From assembly GCF_013408525.1 (NCBI RefSeq), contig NZ_JACBZM010000001.1, positions 3,224,001 through 3,288,000 on the forward strand: a DNA stretch of 64,000 nucleotides, read 5' to 3'. This DNA is from Nocardioides aromaticivorans. Its GTDB lineage: Bacteria > Actinomycetota > Actinomycetes > Propionibacteriales > Nocardioidaceae. The notes beneath the pieces were generated by a model that searched no databases, had not been told where the DNA came from, and saw nothing but the letters and a program-made list of their open reading frames with translations. Both the position numbers and the translations under genes were made by a program. Below are positions 1 through 7,732 of the stretch, one piece after another. Numbering within the stretch: position 1 is the first letter of the stretch; each line of letters opens with the position of its first letter.

Positions 1-26
1 GGGGTGGTCAGGCCTACATTGGGTCG

Positions 27-656
27 GTGACGACGTGGACCGAGATCGCCGACGAGGCCGCCCTGACCGAGCTCCTCGGTGAGCCCACCGCTGCGGCCGC
101 GAACAAGGAGCGCTCCGCGCTGAGCGACGTCGACCGCGACTGGCTGGCGGCCTCGCCGTTCTGCATGCTCGCGACGGCCGACGCCGACGGGCGTTGCGAC
201 GTCTCGCCCAAGGGCGACCCGGCCGGGCAGCTGGTGCACGTCATCGACGACCACACCATCGCGATCGCGGAGCGTCCCGGCAACCGCCGGGCCGACGGCT
301 ACCGCAACATCCTCGCCAACCCGCACGTCGGGCTGAACTTCCTCATCCCCGGCCGCGGCGACACGCTGCGCGTCAACGGGCGGGCCCGGCTGGTCAGCGA
401 CGCGCCCTTCTTCGACGCGATGGTGGTCAAGGGCCACCGCCCGCTGCTGGCCGTCGTCGTCGAGATCGAGACGGTCTTCTTCCACTGCGCCAAGGCCTTC
501 CTCCGCTCGCAGCTGTGGAAGCCCGAGACCTGGGAGCCCGAGGCGGTCGTGCCGCGCCGCGCCGTCCTCTCGCAGCGGCTGGAGCGGCCGGACGACACCA
601 TCGAGGAGCTCGACGCGTACTACGGGCCCAGCTACGAGGAGCGCCTCTACGGCTGA
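27..656 (+). CDS. PPOX-type FMN-dependent flavoprotein
   Basis: Predicted cytosolic flavoprotein of the pyridoxamine 5'-phosphate oxidase-like split-barrel superfamily, resembling the roughly 200-residue MSMEG_1061/DR_2398 type; its substrate is unknown. The 209-residue product carries DRDWLAASPFCMLAT near residue 37, a KGDPAG loop near 60, and AERPGNRRADGYRNI near 77, the stretch expected to touch FMN in this family, followed by RGDTLRVNGRARL. The GTG at 27 is chosen because a -10-like TACATT (15-20) ends 6 nt before it, a leaderless arrangement repeated throughout the window. It lies just upstream of dapF in the same direction, but the 37-nt gap carries a separate -10-like element, so co-transcription is not required. 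No catalytic partner is evident. Confidence 0.85.
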   Translation: MTTWTEIADEAALTELLGEPTAAAANKERSALSDVDRDWLAASPFCMLATADADGRCDVSPKGDPAGQLVHVIDDHTIAIAERPGNRRADGYRNILANPHVGLNFLIPGRGDTLRVNGRARLVSDAPFFDAMVVKGHRPLLAVVVEIETVFFHCAKAFLRSQLWKPETWEPEAVVPRRAVLSQRLERPDDTIEELDAYYGPSYEERLYG

Positions 657-693
657 GTGCCGGGGGGTGGGTGGATCCCTCTACCCTTGGGGT

Positions 694-1563
694 GTGTACC
701 CCTTCCTCAAGGGTCACGGCACCGAGAACGACTTCGTCCTGCTGCCGGACCACGACGGCACCGTCCACGGCGAGCTCGCCGCGGAGCGGGTCCGCGCCCT
801 GTGCGACCGGCGGGCGGGCATCGGTGGCGACGGCGTGCTGCGGGTCATCCGAACCTCCGCCGTCGGCGACGCCGGTCGCGGCCAGACGGTGCTGGACGGC
901 GGGGCTGAGTGGTTCATGGACTACCGCAACTCCGACGGCTCGGTCTCCGAGATGTGCGGCAACGGGGTGCGCGTCTTCGGCCGCCACCTCGCCGAGCAGG
1001 GCCTCGTCGACACCTCCGTGCCTGTGCCGGTCGCGACCCGCGCCGGGGTGAAGGTGCTGACCTTCGCCGGGGGTACGACGGACGGCGAGATCACCGTCGA
1101 CATGGGCTCGCCGGAGTTCCCCCGGCCCCGCAGCGAGATCACCGTGGGCGAGCGCACGTGGAACTCGCTCAACGTCGACATGGGCAACCCGCACGCAGTC
1201 GTCCAGGTCGACTCCCTCGACGACGCTGGCTCGCTCCTCGAGGAGCCCGGCTACGACGGCGGCGTCTACCCGAACGGCGTCAATGTCGAATTCGTCGTGC
1301 GCCGGGGGGACCACCATGTCGCGATGCGCGTGCACGAACGCGGCTCGGGGGAGACCCGGTCCTGCGGCACGGGCGCCTGTGCTGTCGCGGTCGCCGCGGT
1401 CTGGGCCGACGGCCACGTCGAGCCGGGCCACCTGCCGACCGAGGACGTGACCTTCCGCGTCGACGTGCCCGGCGGGACGCTCACCATCACCTGGACGGCT
1501 GACAACCGGGTCCTGATGACCGGCCCGGCAGTCGTCGTCGCCGAGGGCACGACCGACCTCTGA
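694..1563 (+). CDS. dapF: Diaminopimelate epimerase
   Basis: DapF interconverts LL- and meso-2,6-diaminopimelate in the lysine and peptidoglycan precursor pathway, in the cytosol, without a cofactor. Both catalytic cysteines are present: MCGNGVRVF (about residue 86) and RSCGTGACA (about 220). The GTG at 694 is preferred over the in-frame GTG at 667, because the protein then begins YPFLKGHGTENDFVLLPD, which lines up with the usual DapF N-terminus (short strand, K-x-x-G-x-x-N-D-F), and because TACCCT at 682-687 lies 6 nt upstream of it as a leaderless -10. Length is about 289 residues, normal for the family. In M. tuberculosis dapF sits next to hflX and near lexA, and that neighbourhood is kept here with insertions. 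Confidence 0.95.
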   Translation: MYPFLKGHGTENDFVLLPDHDGTVHGELAAERVRALCDRRAGIGGDGVLRVIRTSAVGDAGRGQTVLDGGAEWFMDYRNSDGSVSEMCGNGVRVFGRHLAEQGLVDTSVPVPVATRAGVKVLTFAGGTTDGEITVDMGSPEFPRPRSEITVGERTWNSLNVDMGNPHAVVQVDSLDDAGSLLEEPGYDGGVYPNGVNVEFVVRRGDHHVAMRVHERGSGETRSCGTGACAVAVAAVWADGHVEPGHLPTEDVTFRVDVPGGTLTITWTADNRVLMTGPAVVVAEGTTDL

Positions 1564-1641
1564 CCGACGGATTGCCGCCCCGCTCCGCGGTAGGGAGTGG
1601 CGTGCCCGCCGACAGCTGGTCCCGGTGGGAACGGCTCGCTG

Positions 1642-1665
1642 AAATTGATTGATATCAATCAATTT
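1642..1665. promoter_or_regulatory. AT-rich perfect 24-bp palindrome
   Basis: Left arm AAATTGATTGAT (1642-1653) is the exact reverse complement of the right arm ATCAATCAATTT (1654-1665), with no spacer. About 20 of 24 positions are A or T, in sharp contrast to the surrounding GC-rich DNA. It lies 79 bp downstream of dapF and 171 bp upstream of the SDR gene, in a 273-bp gap with no other gene. The lack of a loop fits a dimeric repressor site (for example TetR or MarR type) better than a terminator, but no regulator gene is adjacent. Confidence 0.6.
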
Positions 1666-1836
1666 GAGCGTGGGCGACCCATCGGGATCGGATCACACCG
1701 GCGCCAACCGCAGTGACGAGCGTGAGCCCACGACCACGTCGCGAGCGCCGGAGAATCCCGGCCGGCGCGCGTCAGGGATCCCCGACACTGACACCTCTGG
1801 TGTCACGGTCCGCCGCGCGGCGCTACAGTCCGGGCC

Positions 1837-2613
1837 ATGGAACTCACCGGATCCTCCGCCATCGTCACCGGCGGCGCCTCGGGCATCGGCGCGGCCGCTG
1901 CCCGCGCGCTCGCCGCCAAGGGCGCCACCGTCGTCGTCGCCGACCTCCAGGCCGACAAGGGCGAGGCCCTTGCCGCCGAGATCAACGGCGTCTTCGCCCA
2001 GGTCGACGTCACCAACACCGAGCAGATCGGTGCCGCCGTCAAGGCCGCCGCCGAGATCGCCCCCCTGCGCGCCGTCGTGAACTCGGCCGGCATCGGCTGG
2101 GCGCAGCGCACCATCGGCCGCGACGGCCAGCTGGAGTCGGCCCACTCGCTGGAGGCCTTCACCAAGGTCATCGCGATCAACCTGATCGGCACCTTCGACA
2201 TGGTCCGCCAGGCCGCCACCGTGATGAGCCAGAACGAGCCCGACGAGGACGGCTGCCGTGGCGCCATCGTCAACCTCGCCAGCGTGGCCGCCTTCGACGG
2301 CCAGATCGGCCAGGCGTCGTACTCCGCGTCCAAGGGTGGCGTCGTCGGCATGACCCTGCCGGTCGCCCGTGACCTGTCGGCCGCCGGCATCCGCCTCAAC
2401 ACGGTCGCGCCGGGCCTGATCGACACCCCGATCTACGGCGAGGGCGAGGCGGCGGACGCGTTCAAGGCCAACCTCGGCCAGAACGTGCTCTTCCCGAAGC
2501 GTCTCGGCACGGGCGCCGAGCTGGCCAGCATGGTCATCGAGTGCCTCACCAACTCGTACATGAACGGCGAGGTCATCCGCGTCGACGGCGGCATCCGGAT
2601 GCCCCCGAAGTAG
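1837..2613 (+). CDS. SDR-family 3-hydroxyacyl-CoA dehydrogenase-like oxidoreductase
   Basis: Short-chain dehydrogenase/reductase of classical length (258 residues), probably NAD-dependent and cytosolic. The cofactor glycine motif GGASGIG is at residues 12-18, the acidic VVADLQADK after strand beta-2 suggests NAD preference, NSAG replaces the usual NNAG near 86, and the catalytic Ser...YSASK pair is at about 150-170. The overall pattern, including the inserted segment between the NSAG motif and the catalytic Ser, resembles type-2 3-hydroxyacyl-CoA dehydrogenases (HSD17B10-like), so fatty acid or branched-chain acyl-CoA oxidation is the likeliest role, by inference. TACAGT (1824-1829) ends 7 nt before the ATG, so the transcript is probably leaderless. 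The 24-bp palindrome upstream could be an operator. Confidence 0.85.
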   Translation: MELTGSSAIVTGGASGIGAAAARALAAKGATVVVADLQADKGEALAAEINGVFAQVDVTNTEQIGAAVKAAAEIAPLRAVVNSAGIGWAQRTIGRDGQLESAHSLEAFTKVIAINLIGTFDMVRQAATVMSQNEPDEDGCRGAIVNLASVAAFDGQIGQASYSASKGGVVGMTLPVARDLSAAGIRLNTVAPGLIDTPIYGEGEAADAFKANLGQNVLFPKRLGTGAELASMVIECLTNSYMNGEVIRVDGGIRMPPK

Positions 2614-2684
2614 TCAGCAGCACTTCACCCGCGCGTCGACCGGCGAACCCTCGCTGGTCGGCGCGCGGCGCTTTTCTGTGGGTC

Positions 2685-4298
2685 GTGACGCTCCTCTGGG
2701 ACGACCGGACCCGGCTCGGCGAGCTCCGCGTGGGCCGCCGCAGCACCATCGTCGCCGGCCTGGCCGGTGCCTCCGTCCCGGCCCTGGGGCTGGCCCGGTT
2801 CCCGGCCTTCGTCGAGCGTCGTCCGGACCTGACCACCGGCGTCCGCAGCGGCGAGGTCACGACCAGCTCGGCGGTGATCTGGTCGCGCGGCGTCGAGCCC
2901 AGCCGGATGATGGTGCGCCTGCGCAGCGGTGCCCGCCAGTGGACCGTCCGTGGCCGCTGGACCGACCCGCGCACCGACTTCACCTCGCGGCTCCACCTGC
3001 GCGACCTCGCCCCCGGTCGTGAGTACGACACCGAGGTGTGGTTCGAGACGCCGGAGGGCGAGCGCAGCGCACCCGAGCAGCTGTCCTTCCGTACGGCGCC
3101 GATCCACGCCGCCGCGCAGTCGATCGTCTGGTCCGGTGACACCAACGGACAGGGCTGGGGCATCGACAAGGGCCGGGGCGGGATGACGACGTACCGGATG
3201 ATGCTGGACCTCCGGCCCGACCTCTTCGTCCACGTCGGCGACACCATCTACGCCGACGAGCCGATGCCCGAGACCAGGCTCCTCGTCGAGGACGGCACGA
3301 CCTGGCGCAACGAGCTGACCGAGGACGTGCTGGCGCCGGCCGAGACCCTGGCCAACTTCCGCGGCCGCCACCGCTACCCCCTGCGCGACGAGCACGTGCG
3401 GGCCTTCTATGCCGAGGTGCCCTCGGTCGTGCAGTGGGACGACCACGAGACATCGAACAACTGGTATCCCGGCGAGACCATCGACGACATGGGCTACTCC
3501 GAGCGCCGGGCCGACGTGCTGGCCGTGCGCGGCCGGCGGGCCTGGCAGGAGTACCAGCCGGTGCCGGTGCAGCGGCTGGTCGCACCCGACGGCAACGGCT
3601 TCGCGCCGAACCGGATCTATCGGAGGGTGTCGCGCGGCCAGCACCTCGACCTGTTCCTGATGGACATGCGCAGCTGGCGTGGCCCCAACCCCGACGCCGA
3701 CCCGGCGCAGGCCGCCGAGCGGGGCGAGGCGGGCCTGCTCGGCCCCACCCAGGAGGCCTGGCTGATCGACGGCCTGCGACGCTCGCGGGCGACCTGGAAG
3801 GTGATCTCGATCGACCAGCCGCTGTCCGCGCCGGTCCGCGACACCGGCGACCTCGACGGCGTCGCCAACGGCGACGACGGACCGCCCCTGGGGCGCGAGC
3901 CCGAGATCGCGCGGATCCTGTCGGCGATCAAGAGGCACCGGATCCGCAACGTCGTGTGGATCACCGCCGACGTGCACTACACCGCCGCCAACCACTACGA
4001 CCCCGGGCGGGCCACCTTCACCGACTTCGACCCGTTCTGGGAGTTCATCTCCGGGCCGCTGCACTGCTCGCCGTTCACGGCCCGGCCCACCGAGCTGGAC
4101 CAGACCTTCGGCCCGCTCGTGCACTTCACCCACGGCAAGGACGAGCCGCTGCCGGTGAAGATCGCGCCGCGCCCGGACAACCAGCACGTCGGCCACCTCG
4201 CGATCGCCGCCACCGGCGAGCTCACCGTCAGCCTGTACGACGGCGGCGGCACCGTGCTGTGGTTCAGGACCCTCGAGCCGGACCCGCTGGAGGCCTGA
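2685..4298 (+). CDS. PhoD-like alkaline phosphatase/phosphodiesterase, probably Tat-exported
   Basis: Metallophosphatase of the PhoD type, which hydrolyses phosphomono- or diesters outside the cytoplasm. The N-terminus GRRSTIVAGLAGASVPALG is twin-arginine plus a hydrophobic run, a plausible Tat signal. A fibronectin-like PhoD N domain follows (GVRSGEVTTSSAVIWSRG), then the metal-site motifs HVGDTIYADEP (about residue 185), QWDDHETSNNW (about 250), DMRSWRGPNPD and ITADVHYTAANHYDP (about 425). GTG 2685 is taken as start; GTG 2730 would give a shorter n-region starting right at the twin arginines and is equally possible, while the long upstream ORF overlaps the SDR gene. The segment normally reading as a Cys-containing first metal motif is SGDTNGQGWG here, which is atypical. 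Confidence 0.8.
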   Translation: MTLLWDDRTRLGELRVGRRSTIVAGLAGASVPALGLARFPAFVERRPDLTTGVRSGEVTTSSAVIWSRGVEPSRMMVRLRSGARQWTVRGRWTDPRTDFTSRLHLRDLAPGREYDTEVWFETPEGERSAPEQLSFRTAPIHAAAQSIVWSGDTNGQGWGIDKGRGGMTTYRMMLDLRPDLFVHVGDTIYADEPMPETRLLVEDGTTWRNELTEDVLAPAETLANFRGRHRYPLRDEHVRAFYAEVPSVVQWDDHETSNNWYPGETIDDMGYSERRADVLAVRGRRAWQEYQPVPVQRLVAPDGNGFAPNRIYRRVSRGQHLDLFLMDMRSWRGPNPDADPAQAAERGEAGLLGPTQEAWLIDGLRRSRATWKVISIDQPLSAPVRDTGDLDGVANGDDGPPLGREPEIARILSAIKRHRIRNVVWITADVHYTAANHYDPGRATFTDFDPFWEFISGPLHCSPFTARPTELDQTFGPLVHFTHGKDEPLPVKIAPRPDNQHVGHLAIAATGELTVSLYDGGGTVLWFRTLEPDPLEA

Positions 4299-4319
4299 GC
4301 CGGTCGTGGCGGACCGGCC

Positions 4320-4885
4320 TCAGCCCTGGCACCACATGGCGCCGTACGGGCCGACGATCGTGCGGCGCTCCACCACCCGGCCGCCGACGCTGACCACGCA
4401 CGTGACCTCGACGCCCGGCCACAGGGCGTGCACGAAGGCGGCGCCGTAGTCGGGGCGGCCCCAGACCGTCGTGTTGTGGACCCACGAGTTGCCGACGCCG
4501 TTGTCCTCGCCGTACTGCTGGTCGTCGCTCGTGGGGATGATGTACTGCACGCGGTACATCGGCTTCGCCGACGTGATCTTGATCTGGTACGCCGTGCGCG
4601 GCAGCGACTTGCCACGCCGGAGCCGCCCAGGCCGGGCGGCATCGGCAGGCCCGACGGCAGGTCGACGGCCTCCGGCGTCTCCTCGGCCTCGGCCTTCTTC
4701 CTGCGCTGGCGCGGCGTCGGGGTCGCCGACGGCTCGGGGGTCGCCGAGGGCGCCGCCGCGGGGTCGTCGGCGGACTCGTCAGGTGGGTCGGGTCGGTTGA
4801 GGAAGGCGAGGGCGCCTACCGCGACCGCCACGATCGTCACGATCCACAGCCACTTGCTCTCGCCCCCCGGTCGTCGAGCACGCAT
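4320..4885 (-). pseudogene. Membrane-anchored exported protein broken by a frameshift
   Basis: Read on the minus strand, the first part (4885 down to about 4620) encodes a positively charged start, one membrane segment (KWLWIVTIVAVAVGALAFL) and a Pro/Ala/Thr-rich linker. The conserved-looking C-terminal domain continues in another frame from about 4620 to the stop at 4320, with KSLPRTAYQIKITSAKP, HNTTVWGRPDY and GPYGAMWCQG, including a likely disulphide (Cys in EVTC and WCQG). The two frames meet in a short G-rich stretch around 4614-4620, where adding one G would restore GSGVGKSLPRTAYQ. A real 1-nt deletion or a sequencing error are both possible; the downstream frame shows no further damage, which favours a recent event or an error. 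Function unknown. Confidence 0.7.
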
Positions 4886-4925
4886 GCACGGTCAACGACC
4901 GGGAGCCGCCGGGGCTATCTCGGGT

Positions 4926-5579
4926 TCACTCGCCGACGGCGTCGCGCTCCTCACGCGTGTAGCCCTCCATCATCGGAGCCGGTGCGCTCGCGGGCGCGGC
5001 CATCCGGTCGTTGCGGAGCTTGCCGAGCTTCTGCGAGGTCATGGCCAGCACGTCGCGGCTCTTGCCGCGGCCGTAGGTGACCGAGGCCTCGGGTCGCACG
5101 CCGAGGCGGGTGCCGACCTCGATCGCGTCCTGGTCGGCGCCCATGTAGAGGAACTGCCACGCGTAGTCGTTGGTCTGCTGCTCGACCAGCGCCCTGATCG
5201 CGGGATGCGTCCACTCCTGGCTGGCGTTCTCGTGGCCGTCGGTCATGATCGCGACGATGACCGTGCCCGGGCGCTCGTCCTCGGGCAGGGCGGCGAGCTC
5301 GGCGCCCGCGGTGGTGACCAGGCGGCCCATCGCGTCGAGGAGCGCCGTCGAGCCGCGGGGCTGCAGGTCCAGCGGCGGCACGTCCGCCACCGGGACGCCG
5401 GCGAACACCACGTCGTACTCGTTGTCGAACTGCGCGAGCGTCACCCGGCACTCGCCGGGCTGCGCCTGCTGCTCGGCCACGAACGCGGCGAAGCCGCCCT
5501 CGGTGTCGGTCTTGATGGACTGCATCGACCCGCTGCGGTCGAGCAGGAAGTAGAGGTGCGTGAGGTCGGCTCGGGCCAT
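4926..5579 (-). CDS. VWA-domain protein with intact MIDAS motif
   Basis: About 217 residues forming essentially a single von Willebrand factor A domain, a metal-dependent protein-binding fold, probably cytosolic because no signal or membrane segment is visible. The MIDAS motif DRSGSMQ is at residues 13-19, the threonine-side loop reads RGSTALLDAMG near 90, and MTDGHENAS near 130 supplies the third loop. The ATG at 5579 is preceded by AGGAG at good spacing. The stop of the upstream small gene lies only 10 nt away, so the two are very likely co-transcribed. Stand-alone VWA proteins often pair with MoxR ATPases, but none is next to it. Function unknown beyond ligand binding. Confidence 0.85.
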   Translation of the reverse strand: MARADLTHLYFLLDRSGSMQSIKTDTEGGFAAFVAEQQAQPGECRVTLAQFDNEYDVVFAGVPVADVPPLDLQPRGSTALLDAMGRLVTTAGAELAALPEDERPGTVIVAIMTDGHENASQEWTHPAIRALVEQQTNDYAWQFLYMGADQDAIEVGTRLGVRPEASVTYGRGKSRDVLAMTSQKLGKLRNDRMAAPASAPAPMMEGYTREERDAVGE

Positions 5580-5589
5580 GGCTGTTCTC

Positions 5590-5991
5590 CTAACTGGGCC
5601 GCCGCGGCTTGAACCGCATCGGCGCCGGTGGTGCGGCGGGTTGCCGCGGTTGACCTGTCTCCAGGTCGTACTTCGCGCGCTCGACACCGGCGGCCGTCAC
5701 CCGCCCTCGGTCGTCGGCGTAGGCGCCGAGGCTGCGGGTGCGGGCCAGCCGGGGGCCGACCGCGTTCTCGGTGAGGCCGGCCTGCGCCCCCGCCCCACGC
5801 AGGGACGCCTGGCCGGTCAGCACCGCGGTCGCCATCGCCTCGTCGATGAGCTCGGTGAGGCGATCGGCGGCTTCGCGAAGGTAGGGGAGGGCTCCGACGG
5901 AATCCTTGGCCTCCGCCTCGTCGAGGGCCTGGCGCACGGCCGCCAGGCCGTGCGGCACGGTGGGCCGGTCGCCACGCCTCTGTTCGCTCAT
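5590..5991 (-). CDS. Small protein with helix-turn-helix-like segment, partner of the VWA gene
   Basis: About 133 residues, no recognised family. The N-terminal half is helical (AAVRQALDEAEAKDSVGALPY). The middle, LRGAGAQAGLTENAVGPRL, has the spacing of a helix-turn-helix, followed by GRVTAAGVERAKYDLETG and a Pro-rich tail. The ATG at 5991 (MSEQRRGD) is preferred; upstream in-frame ATGs at 6000 and 6027 exist, but the latter runs into the palindromes described below. It precedes the VWA gene by 10 nt in the same direction. Two TGCGGATNCGCA sites between this gene and hflX could be its own operators. Possible role: a small DNA-binding regulator of the VWA gene. This is inference only. Confidence 0.65.
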   Translation of the reverse strand: MSEQRRGDRPTVPHGLAAVRQALDEAEAKDSVGALPYLREAADRLTELIDEAMATAVLTGQASLRGAGAQAGLTENAVGPRLARTRSLGAYADDRGRVTAAGVERAKYDLETGQPRQPAAPPAPMRFKPRRPS

Positions 5992-6014
5992 GGGATCCAT
6001 CGTGCCGCACAAAC

Positions 6015-6043
6015 TGCGGATACGCAAGAAATGCGGATCCGCA
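6015..6043. promoter_or_regulatory. Pair of TGCGGATNCGCA palindromes
   Basis: TGCGGATACGCA (6015-6026, one mismatch to symmetry) and TGCGGATCCGCA (6032-6043, perfect 12-bp palindrome) lie 17 bp apart in the divergent region between the small helix-turn-helix-like gene and hflX. Two near-identical dyads about one and a half helical turns apart look like a dimeric regulator site. The regulator is not known; the adjacent small protein is the obvious candidate. Confidence 0.5.
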
Positions 6044-6130
6044 GATCATGCGTTCGTACGACGTCCCGGTGCCCGCGGGAGGAAATCGGGAAGCATCGCG
6101 GCGTGCCCGTCGTTACGCTGGACGACGCCT

Positions 6131-7648
6131 ATGACGAACCATGCTGAAGACTTCTCCCTCGCTGCCGCCCTCCGAGCCACCGAGGGCTGGGACGACCCCG
6201 AGGACCTGGTCGACCCGGTCGACCCCGACAACCCCGACGACACCTGGGAGTCGGGGTACGCCGACGCGGACCCGGAGGACCTGACCACCGGCGAGATGGA
6301 CCTGGCGGCGCGCCACGAGCTGCGCCGCGTCGCTGGCCTGCGCACCGAGCTCGAGGACATCACCGAGGTCGAGTACCGCCAGCTCCGCCTCGAGCGCGTC
6401 GTGCTGGTCGGCGTCTGGACCGAGGGCAGCGTCGCCGACGTCGAGAACGCGATGGCCGAGCTCGCGCTGCTCGCCGAGACCGCCGGCTCCGAGGTGCTCG
6501 ACGCGATCTACCAGCGCCGCCAGTCGCCCGACCCCGCCACCTACATCGGCCGCGGCAAGGTCGAGGGCCTGCGCGAGATCGTGGAGGCCACCGGCGCCGA
6601 CACGGTGATCTGCGACGGCGAGCTCGCCCCCTCGCAGCTGCGCAACCTGGAGGACCGGGTCAAGGTCAAGGTGGTCGACCGGACCGCGCTGATCCTCGAC
6701 ATCTTCGCCCAGCACGCGAAGTCGAAGGAGGGCCAGGCCCAGGTCGAGCTCGCGCAGCTCAACTACATGAAGCAGCGCCTGCGCGGCTGGGGTGGCAACC
6801 TCTCCCGCCAGGCCGGTGGCCGGGTCGGCGCCGACGGCGGCGGCATCGGTGGCCGTGGCCCCGGCGAGACCAAGATCGAGACCGACCGGCGCCGCATCAA
6901 CGACAAGATCGCCAAGCTCCGCCGCGAGCTGAAGGTCATGAAGGGCACCCGCGACACCAAGCGCCAGGAGCGCCGCCGCAACGAGGTGCCGTCGGTCGCG
7001 ATCGCGGGCTACACCAACGCCGGCAAGTCGTCCCTGCTCAACCGGCTCACCGGCGCCGGCGTGCTCGTCGAGGACGCCCTGTTCGCGACCCTCGACCCGA
7101 CGACGCGGCGCACCCAGACCTCCGACGGCCGCGTCTACACGATGAGCGACACGGTCGGCTTCGTCCGGCACCTGCCCCACCAGCTCGTCGAGGCCTTCCG
7201 CTCGACGCTGGAGGAGGTCGCCGACTCCGACCTGATCGTCCACGTCGTCGACGGCTCGCACCCCGACCCGGAGGGCCAGCTGGCCGCCGTCCGCGAGGTG
7301 CTCGCCGACATCGACGCCGGCTCGATCCCCGAGCTGGTGGTGATCAACAAGCTCGACGCCGCCGACCCGATCGTCATCGACCGGCTGCTGCGTCGCGAGC
7401 CGCACTCCGTCGCGGTGTCCGCCCACACGGGCGAGGGCATCGCCGAGGCGATCGCCGCGATCGAGGCGGACCTGCCGCGGCCCCGCGTGGAGTTCACCGC
7501 GCTCGTCCCCTATGCGCGCGGGGATCTGATCGACCGGATCCACAAGGACGGCGAGATCAGCTCGATGGAGCACACCGCCGACGGCACGCACGTGTCCGGC
7601 CGGGCCACGGAGGCGCTCGCCGGCGAGCTGGCGGCGTACGCGGTCTGA
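6131..7648 (+). CDS. hflX: Ribosome-associated GTPase HflX
   Basis: HflX binds the 50S subunit and splits stalled or hibernating ribosomes under stress. The 505-residue product has the N-terminal HflX domain with the glycine-rich GGGIGGRGPGETKIETDRR linker (about residue 235), followed by the G domain: P-loop AGYTNAGKSS (about 295), G3 DTVGF, and G4 NKLDAADP (about 407). The acidic N-terminal 60 residues (DDPEDLVDPVDPDNPDD) are a lineage-type extension. The ATG at 6131 follows TACGCT (6114-6119) by 11 nt, implying a very short leader; longer in-frame starts would overlap the palindromes at 6015-6043. A palindromic repeat right after the stop may terminate the transcript. dapF-hflX-lexA proximity matches other actinobacteria. 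Confidence 0.97.
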   Translation: MTNHAEDFSLAAALRATEGWDDPEDLVDPVDPDNPDDTWESGYADADPEDLTTGEMDLAARHELRRVAGLRTELEDITEVEYRQLRLERVVLVGVWTEGSVADVENAMAELALLAETAGSEVLDAIYQRRQSPDPATYIGRGKVEGLREIVEATGADTVICDGELAPSQLRNLEDRVKVKVVDRTALILDIFAQHAKSKEGQAQVELAQLNYMKQRLRGWGGNLSRQAGGRVGADGGGIGGRGPGETKIETDRRRINDKIAKLRRELKVMKGTRDTKRQERRRNEVPSVAIAGYTNAGKSSLLNRLTGAGVLVEDALFATLDPTTRRTQTSDGRVYTMSDTVGFVRHLPHQLVEAFRSTLEEVADSDLIVHVVDGSHPDPEGQLAAVREVLADIDAGSIPELVVINKLDAADPIVIDRLLRREPHSVAVSAHTGEGIAEAIAAIEADLPRPRVEFTALVPYARGDLIDRIHKDGEISSMEHTADGTHVSGRATEALAGELAAYAV

Positions 7649-7663
7649 GCGGGTTGGCCACGC

Positions 7664-7714
7664 ACCTACCGAATGTGTCGCTGTCTGCGGCATTTTGCGA
7701 CAATTTCGGTTGGT
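7664..7714. repeat. Palindromic repeat, family A copy 1
   Basis: Left arm 7664-7681 and right arm 7697-7714 pair over 18 nt with 3 mismatches around a 15-nt loop. The right arm reads GCGACAATTTCGGTTGGT. A second element at 61080-61144 has the same arm core (CGACAATTTCGG) and the same 15-nt loop length. Here it starts 15 nt after the hflX stop, so it may act as its terminator. Confidence 0.6.
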
Positions 7715-7732
7715 ACGACGGATGATCTCGTC

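Noticed and set aside
667..693. Upstream GTG as the dapF start
   Set aside because: It would place nine residues (MGGSLYPWG) before the conserved DapF N-terminus and overlap the -10-like TACCCT, which fits a leaderless start at 694.
4299..4319. Separate small gene at 4320-4559 on the minus strand
   Set aside because: The ATG at 4559 is internal to a domain whose upstream residues (KSLPRTAYQIKITSAKP) are coded in the same frame, so this is the 3' half of the frameshifted gene and not a gene of its own.
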